The position numbers and the translations under genes are program-made. Shown in pieces: positions 44,910-48,837 of a stretch of 48,837 nt of DNA. Numbering within the stretch: position 1 is the first letter of the stretch; every line of letters starts with the position of its first letter. The stretch comes from Verrucomicrobium sp. BvORR034 (GTDB taxonomy: Bacteria; Verrucomicrobiota; Verrucomicrobiia; Verrucomicrobiales; Verrucomicrobiaceae): NCBI RefSeq assembly GCF_000739635.1, contig NZ_BATQ01000178.1, forward strand, positions 1-48,837, written 5' to 3'. The notes below the pieces were generated by a model. It had not been told where the DNA came from. It searched no databases and was given only the letters and a program-made list of their open reading frames with translations.

Positions 44910-45785
44910 TCACCCCAACCATCCCCTCAACGTCGCCACCAGAGACTGCTCCGTCGTCGTGCTGTACCAACGAACATCCTGTGCCCCTGCCAGCCGGCGC
45001 AATCCTTCCCTCCACTCGGCCACGCGTTGGGCGTAGGCCACACGGATGGGTTCCGCGGCGGTGCGAAGATGACCGCCGGTTTCGGGTTCAATGAAATCAT
45101 AGTCCCCGCCCTCCGGCAGGGAGACCTCGACGGGATCGAGCACCTGGAGGGCAAAGACATCATGACCCTGGGCTCGGAAGGCGGCGAGTTCGGCAAAGAC
45201 CGCCTCTTCCTGTTCCATGAAGTCGGAGATGAACAAGATGAATCCCCGCTGACGGCAAAAGGGTCGCATCTCAAGCAGCGCCGTCGCCATGTCCCCTGCC
45301 CCCTCGGCAACACAGCCGCTGAGGGCTGCACAAATGCCAGAAACATGGTCCCTGCTGCTGCGCGGTGGCAGGCTTGTCGCATGGGTCAGATGCAACGCCG
45401 GAGCATCGCCCTGTCTGCGGGCAAGATGCGCCGCTCCCGCGAGGGCCCGCTTGCCATACTGGTGCTTCGAGCTGGGCCCATGCTGGATGGACATGGAGGC
45501 ACTGCTGTCCAACACCAGATAGACAGGGCGCCTTGATTCAGCACGGCTCTCGCGCACATAAAGCCGCCGTTGCCGCGCCAGGAGGGACCAGTTCACGCGA
45601 CGCAGGTCATCGCCCGGCTGATAGGGCCGATGGCTGTGAAACTCCACCCCGGGTCCGCGCATGAGGCTCTGGTGCTGCCCGTGCCACACCGCATCCGCCA
45701 GGCCCCGGCCCACCAGATCCAGATCTTCCATCGCGAGGAAGACCTCCGGATCTTCCACCGTCATTGATGCCGCGACCGCGTTCAT
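44910..45785 (-). CDS. DUF58 / von Willebrand A-like protein
   Basis: The product is 291 residues. The diagnostic DUF58 segment is GVEFHSHRPYQPGDDLRRVNW followed by SLLARQRRLYVRE. A vWA-like fold starts at VYLVLDSSASMS (MIDAS-type DxSxS) and continues with ILFISDFME. Such proteins are partners of MoxR ATPases, thought to act in metal insertion, folding or assembly of cell-envelope complexes. It overlaps the MoxR gene by ATGA. The transmembrane vWA proteins often found downstream of such pairs are not seen, because the operon ends here. Confidence 0.9.
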   Translation of the reverse strand: MNAVAASMTVEDPEVFLAMEDLDLVGRGLADAVWHGQHQSLMRGPGVEFHSHRPYQPGDDLRRVNWSLLARQRRLYVRESRAESRRPVYLVLDSSASMSIQHGPSSKHQYGKRALAGAAHLARRQGDAPALHLTHATSLPPRSSRDHVSGICAALSGCVAEGAGDMATALLEMRPFCRQRGFILFISDFMEQEEAVFAELAAFRAQGHDVFALQVLDPVEVSLPEGGDYDFIEPETGGHLRTAAEPIRVAYAQRVAEWREGLRRLAGAQDVRWYSTTTEQSLVATLRGWLG

Positions 45786-46783
45786 GCTTTCTCCTGAGAC
45801 ACCTGTTGCAGCAGCTTTGCGACAATCGCGTCCGCATCCACCTTCTCAGCGCGGGCGCGGAAGTTCAGGACCAGACGGTGGCGAAGCACAGCCGGTGCAA
45901 GTGCCCGGATGTCTGCAAAGTCCACGTGGGCCCGCCCATTGAGCAGGGCCCGCGCCTTGCCCGCGAGCACCAGCGCCTGGGAGGCACGGGGACTGGCACC
46001 GCATTCGATGAATTCCGTGACGCCCGGTACATTGCTGGTTTGTGGCCGCGTCGCTGAGGCAAGCCGAACCGCATAACGTCCCACGTCAGTAGAGATGGGG
46101 ACCGCTTGCACGCTCTCCTGCAGGGCTTTCAGGGCCTCTGCATCCAATACGGCATTCACCGCCGCAAGCGCGCTGCCCGGGGCGTTCATGGCGATGGCCA
46201 GCTCATCTTCCTGATCCGGGTAGTTCACCCGAATGCAGAAGAAGAAGCGGTCGAGCTGCGCCTCCGGCAGCGGATAGGTGCCTTCCATCTCGATCGGGTT
46301 CTGCGTGGCGAGTACGAGGAAAGGACTTGGCAGGGTGTAGGTTTCACGACCAATGGTCACCTGCCCCTCCTGCATCGCCTGGAGCAGGGCAGCCTGGGTT
46401 TTGGGTGGAGTGCGGTTGATCTCATCCGCGAGCAACACGTTGGCGAAGAGAGGTCCCGGCATGACGATGCGTTGGTAGCGACCGGTGGAGGGGTCCTCCT
46501 CCAGCACCTCGGTGCCGGTGATGTCGCCCGGCATGAGATCTGGCGTGAACTGCACACGGTGGAACTCCAGATGCAACGCCTTGGCCAGAGCTGCGCTCAT
46601 GAGCGTCTTGCCCACACCTGGCACCCCGAGCAGGAGCGCATGGCCCCGACAGAGCAGCGTGAGCAGCAGGAGCTCGGCGGTCTCCTCCTGGCCCACCACA
46701 CATTTTTTCATTTCACTGCGCAGCGCCTCGCGGGCGGCAAACAGTCGGGCAGCGGGATCGTTGGAAGTGGCTGGAGTGGACAT
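45782..46783 (-). CDS. MoxR-family AAA+ ATPase
   Basis: The product is 333 residues. Walker A is LLLGVPGVGKT (about 50-60). Walker B is VLLADEINRTPPKTQAALLQAMQEGQVT (the MoxR signature). Sensor 1 lies in LVLATQNPIEMEGTYPLPEAQLDRF, and the C-terminal lid includes GASPRASQALVLAGKARAL. It is a chaperone-like ATPase that acts with the coupled DUF58/vWA partner. It starts 25 bp after the caspase-like gene, so the four minus-strand genes from the window edge are probably one operon. Confidence 0.95.
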   Translation of the reverse strand: MSTPATSNDPAARLFAAREALRSEMKKCVVGQEETAELLLLTLLCRGHALLLGVPGVGKTLMSAALAKALHLEFHRVQFTPDLMPGDITGTEVLEEDPSTGRYQRIVMPGPLFANVLLADEINRTPPKTQAALLQAMQEGQVTIGRETYTLPSPFLVLATQNPIEMEGTYPLPEAQLDRFFFCIRVNYPDQEDELAIAMNAPGSALAAVNAVLDAEALKALQESVQAVPISTDVGRYAVRLASATRPQTSNVPGVTEFIECGASPRASQALVLAGKARALLNGRAHVDFADIRALAPAVLRHRLVLNFRARAEKVDADAIVAKLLQQVSQEKA

Positions 46784-46808
46784 GATTCAGGGGAAGTAAG
46801 GGGTCGTG

Positions 46809-47654
46809 TTATTCGAACTTAGAATTACCGCCTCCGATAGCGAGGCCGATGCGGGATGCCGGCTCCGCATCCTCCTCCGCCGGGCGTTGCGTGGCCTTGC
46901 CATCGCCGTTGCCATCGAGCTGGGCATGCTCCTGCACGATGTAGCCGCCCTGTTTGTAGAGAGCGAGCACGGCCTCATTGGTGGCGAGATAGAGTTCCGA
47001 CAGGCTGAGCACCCCGTCCTGGTTGGCATCGCTGGTCGGAGCGGCGAGCACTTGGGCCAGGGCTTTAGGAAACTCCGTCTCGCTCTCTTTGTCCCCGGCG
47101 GTGGTGGCAGTGATGACATAGCGGCCGGGGCCCGAGATCCGCCGGACCAGATCCGCACTGACCGTGGTGGTGCCCAGCACCACCAGGGGCACCTGCGCGG
47201 CACACTCCTTCAGGGCATCCCCCATTTCACGGAAGCTCACATCCGGCCCCGGCAGGTTGAACATGGCCCCGCCCGTGACGGGGTTGGCATGTCCTTGCAA
47301 GATGATCCATGCGGGTCCGGCTCCGGCGGTCTTGGTGTGCGCCACCACCTTCGCCAGCTCATCCAGCAGGGCCTCCCGGGTGCAGGGGCCGTCGTAGCCA
47401 GCATTCTTGGGGCCGTACAAGACGGTGATGTTCCCTGCCGGCACCCCGAAGCGCCCCGTCAGGGAGCGTCGCAACGACTCCAGATTGGTTTCATAGAACT
47501 CGTGGTGTCTGTCGTCTCCCGGTGTCCCGTTGAAGATCCAGACTTTGGGCACGGCCGCGTTGATGGAGGGCCGGGCAGCCGGCTCCTGGGCAGAACCCTT
47601 TGGAGCTGCCAGAAGGCAGATCATGCTGCAGAGGATCAGGCGGATACTGGGCAT
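46809..47654 (-). CDS. Secreted caspase-fold-like protein with EF-hand loops, catalytic Cys missing
   Basis: The product is 281 residues from the ATG at 47654, one base after the upstream stop; an earlier in-frame ATG lies inside the preceding gene. A signal peptide ends near GSAQ (about 23). KVWIFNGTPGDDRHHEFY, then a GHA motif (ILQGHANPV) after an alpha/beta run, recalls the His block of C13/C14 peptidases. The strand where the catalytic Cys would sit reads VPLVVLGTTTVSADL, with no Cys. C-terminal DANQDGVLSLSELY is a good EF-hand loop and DGNGDGKATQ a partial second one. I infer a calcium-binding, probably non-proteolytic fold. It lies in the MoxR operon. Confidence 0.6.
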   Translation of the reverse strand: MPSIRLILCSMICLLAAPKGSAQEPAARPSINAAVPKVWIFNGTPGDDRHHEFYETNLESLRRSLTGRFGVPAGNITVLYGPKNAGYDGPCTREALLDELAKVVAHTKTAGAGPAWIILQGHANPVTGGAMFNLPGPDVSFREMGDALKECAAQVPLVVLGTTTVSADLVRRISGPGRYVITATTAGDKESETEFPKALAQVLAAPTSDANQDGVLSLSELYLATNEAVLALYKQGGYIVQEHAQLDGNGDGKATQRPAEEDAEPASRIGLAIGGGNSKFE

Positions 47655-47655
47655 G

Positions 47656-48837
47656 TCAGCGGGCAGAGGGTGAAACACGTTTCTTCCAGATCAGGATGCG
47701 GTTGTCGAAGGTCTTGGTCGCGAAGCGGTCCGGCCCAAGCAGCGTCAGGTGGTAACAGCCCATCGGAGACGGTGGCGCCGTCCAGATCTCTGTGCCATCC
47801 GGCAGGGCCAGTTGGCGCACCGGGGCGTTCGCGCGTGCCGAGGTGATAAAGGCGCTCTTGTAATCAAGAGCGTAGGCCACAGAGGTGAGGTCGTCGATGG
47901 AGCGGCTGATGGTGATGGCCTGAGGGGCATCCGCAGCGCAGCGGACCACGCCGCGTTCCCGCATGGCCACGAGGGCTTCAGAGCCGTCGTGGTTCACGGC
48001 AATCCAGCGGGGGGTGACGGAAATCTGGGAGACCCAGGAGACGCTGAAAGTGGGCAGCGAAATCATGGCCACCAGATCCTCCTCCGGGCCGGGCACCTCA
48101 AAGGCCACCCCTACGGCCTTGCCATCCCGGGACACGGCCATGGACTGCGCCAGGATATTCCGGGTGATCTCAGGGAAGATCTGGGCCACCGACATCTTCC
48201 GAGGACTGGCACCGCCGCTCGCATGGACGGTGAGACCAGCGTTTGAAAACACCAGCAGGTCATGGGTTCCAGGAAGAAACTCTGCAGCGACAGGCGGGGC
48301 ATTCTGCGTGACTTCACGAGGCACGCCGTCGGGGTTGACGGTTGTTTTTCTGATTTCCACAGGCACCGTCAAGACGCGCTGGCCATTCTCGTCCTCCACC
48401 ATCACGGCACCGGACTGGTTGGAGAAAGCGATTCTTCGTCCATCCTTGGACCAGGCGAGCATGCGCAGGGTGAGCGTGCCCGTGGTCGAGCGGCCCAGCG
48501 TGCGCACCGTGGTCAGGTCTTCGGTCTCCACAAGGTCGATGCCCCGGCTGTGCAAGCTGGCGAGGTGGGCTCCGTCCGACGTGGCCCGCATGGGTCCCCG
48601 CTCGGGACCGGTGGTAACCTCGGCCTGCTGGGCCTCGGTGGTCCAGAGTCCGTCATGAAAACCTTTGAGGATCCGCTTGAGCCGCAATCGCGCCTCCTCA
48701 CTGGGATGCGTCTCCATGGCCGCACGCAGCTGTGGTTCCGCTTCCAGCATCTGGGCCAGCGCTTGCTGCGCCTCATCCCGCAGACGGACCTTGGGCGCAG
48801 CCAGCTGCTCCACCAGCGCTGGGACGCGGTCTGCATT
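47656..48837 (-). CDS. WD/propeller-like protein with HEAT-like N-terminal segment, truncated by window edge
   Basis: The frame stays open to the last base, so the true start lies outside; at least 393 residues are present. The visible N-terminal part (VPALVEQLAAPKVRLRDEAQ ... EEARLRLKRIL) resembles the short helical repeat that precedes WD domains in many planctomycete and verrucomicrobial proteins. The remainder (about 90-390) has propeller-type blades (MLAWSKDGRRIAFSN, SMAVSRDGKAVGVAF, WIAVNHDGSEALVAM, DNRILIWKK). It is the upstream gene of the MoxR operon. Localisation cannot be judged without the N-terminus. Confidence 0.75.
   Translation of the reverse strand, partial: NADRVPALVEQLAAPKVRLRDEAQQALAQMLEAEPQLRAAMETHPSEEARLRLKRILKGFHDGLWTTEAQQAEVTTGPERGPMRATSDGAHLASLHSRGIDLVETEDLTTVRTLGRSTTGTLTLRMLAWSKDGRRIAFSNQSGAVMVEDENGQRVLTVPVEIRKTTVNPDGVPREVTQNAPPVAAEFLPGTHDLLVFSNAGLTVHASGGASPRKMSVAQIFPEITRNILAQSMAVSRDGKAVGVAFEVPGPEEDLVAMISLPTFSVSWVSQISVTPRWIAVNHDGSEALVAMRERGVVRCAADAPQAITISRSIDDLTSVAYALDYKSAFITSARANAPVRQLALPDGTEIWTAPPSPMGCYHLTLLGPDRFATKTFDNRILIWKKRVSPSAR

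Noticed and set aside
46809-47654. Active caspase-like protease
   Set aside because: The strand expected to end in the catalytic Cys reads VLGTTTVS, so activity is not supported.

Overview
The window looks like a chromosomal segment of a Verrucomicrobiota bacterium (Verrucomicrobium/Prosthecobacter/Chthoniobacter-like). The evidence is: a complete four-gene Verru_Chthon pseudopilin cassette; an ECF sigma/FecR pair of the type common in Verrucomicrobia and Planctomycetes; a PEP-CTERM sorting signal on an autotransporter-repeat protein; an inverse-autotransporter pair; high-GC coding sequence with few strong Shine-Dalgarno sequences; and intergenic DNA full of palindromic and heptanucleotide repeats. 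No tRNA, rRNA, IS element or CRISPR array was seen. The one clear RNA gene is RNase P RNA.

Layout. 1-0.56 kb is a 146-bp tandem repeat with REP-like hairpins. 0.56-10.7 kb is a surface module: two paralogous inverse autotransporters (one on each strand) flank an OB-like secreted protein translationally coupled to a PhoA-type alkaline phosphatase. 10.7-15.4 kb holds a hotdog thioesterase, a gene-free repeat island, an alkyltransferase-like protein (PWHR motif), an ECF sigma/membrane protein/Spy-like operon, a PUR-alpha-type nucleic-acid-binding protein and trpS. 15.6-19.4 kb holds a beta-propeller/LamG-like lipoprotein, an AlgX/AlgJ-like SGNH protein and a small membrane protein. 19.6-23.2 kb holds acnA and rnpB. 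23.3-29.0 kb holds an OmpA-domain membrane protein, a polytopic membrane protein, a HAD phosphatase and the ECF sigma/FecR pair.

29.0-44.4 kb is the most interesting part. A 1746-residue protein joins an autotransporter-repeat passenger, an internal PEP-CTERM signal, a second signal-peptide-like segment and a GH5 glycosidase. Upstream of it, on the same strand, lies the Verru_Chthon cassette in order B-C-A-D. A NarL-type sensor kinase/response regulator pair diverges from the cassette. The same inverted repeat (TAGCC-N4-GGCTA within a longer shared block) occurs in the cassette/kinase intergenic region and again upstream of the giant protein. I infer one regulon: a two-component system controls a pseudopilus-like machine and its probable exported substrate.

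44.4-48.8 kb carries a gene-free island bounded by heptamer tracts, then a minus-strand run: a truncated WD-like repeat protein, a secreted caspase-fold protein that appears to lack its catalytic Cys, a MoxR ATPase and a DUF58 protein.

Gene-free DNA also contains several dispersed repeat families shared between distant sites. All identifications are by reading motifs; no database search was possible.
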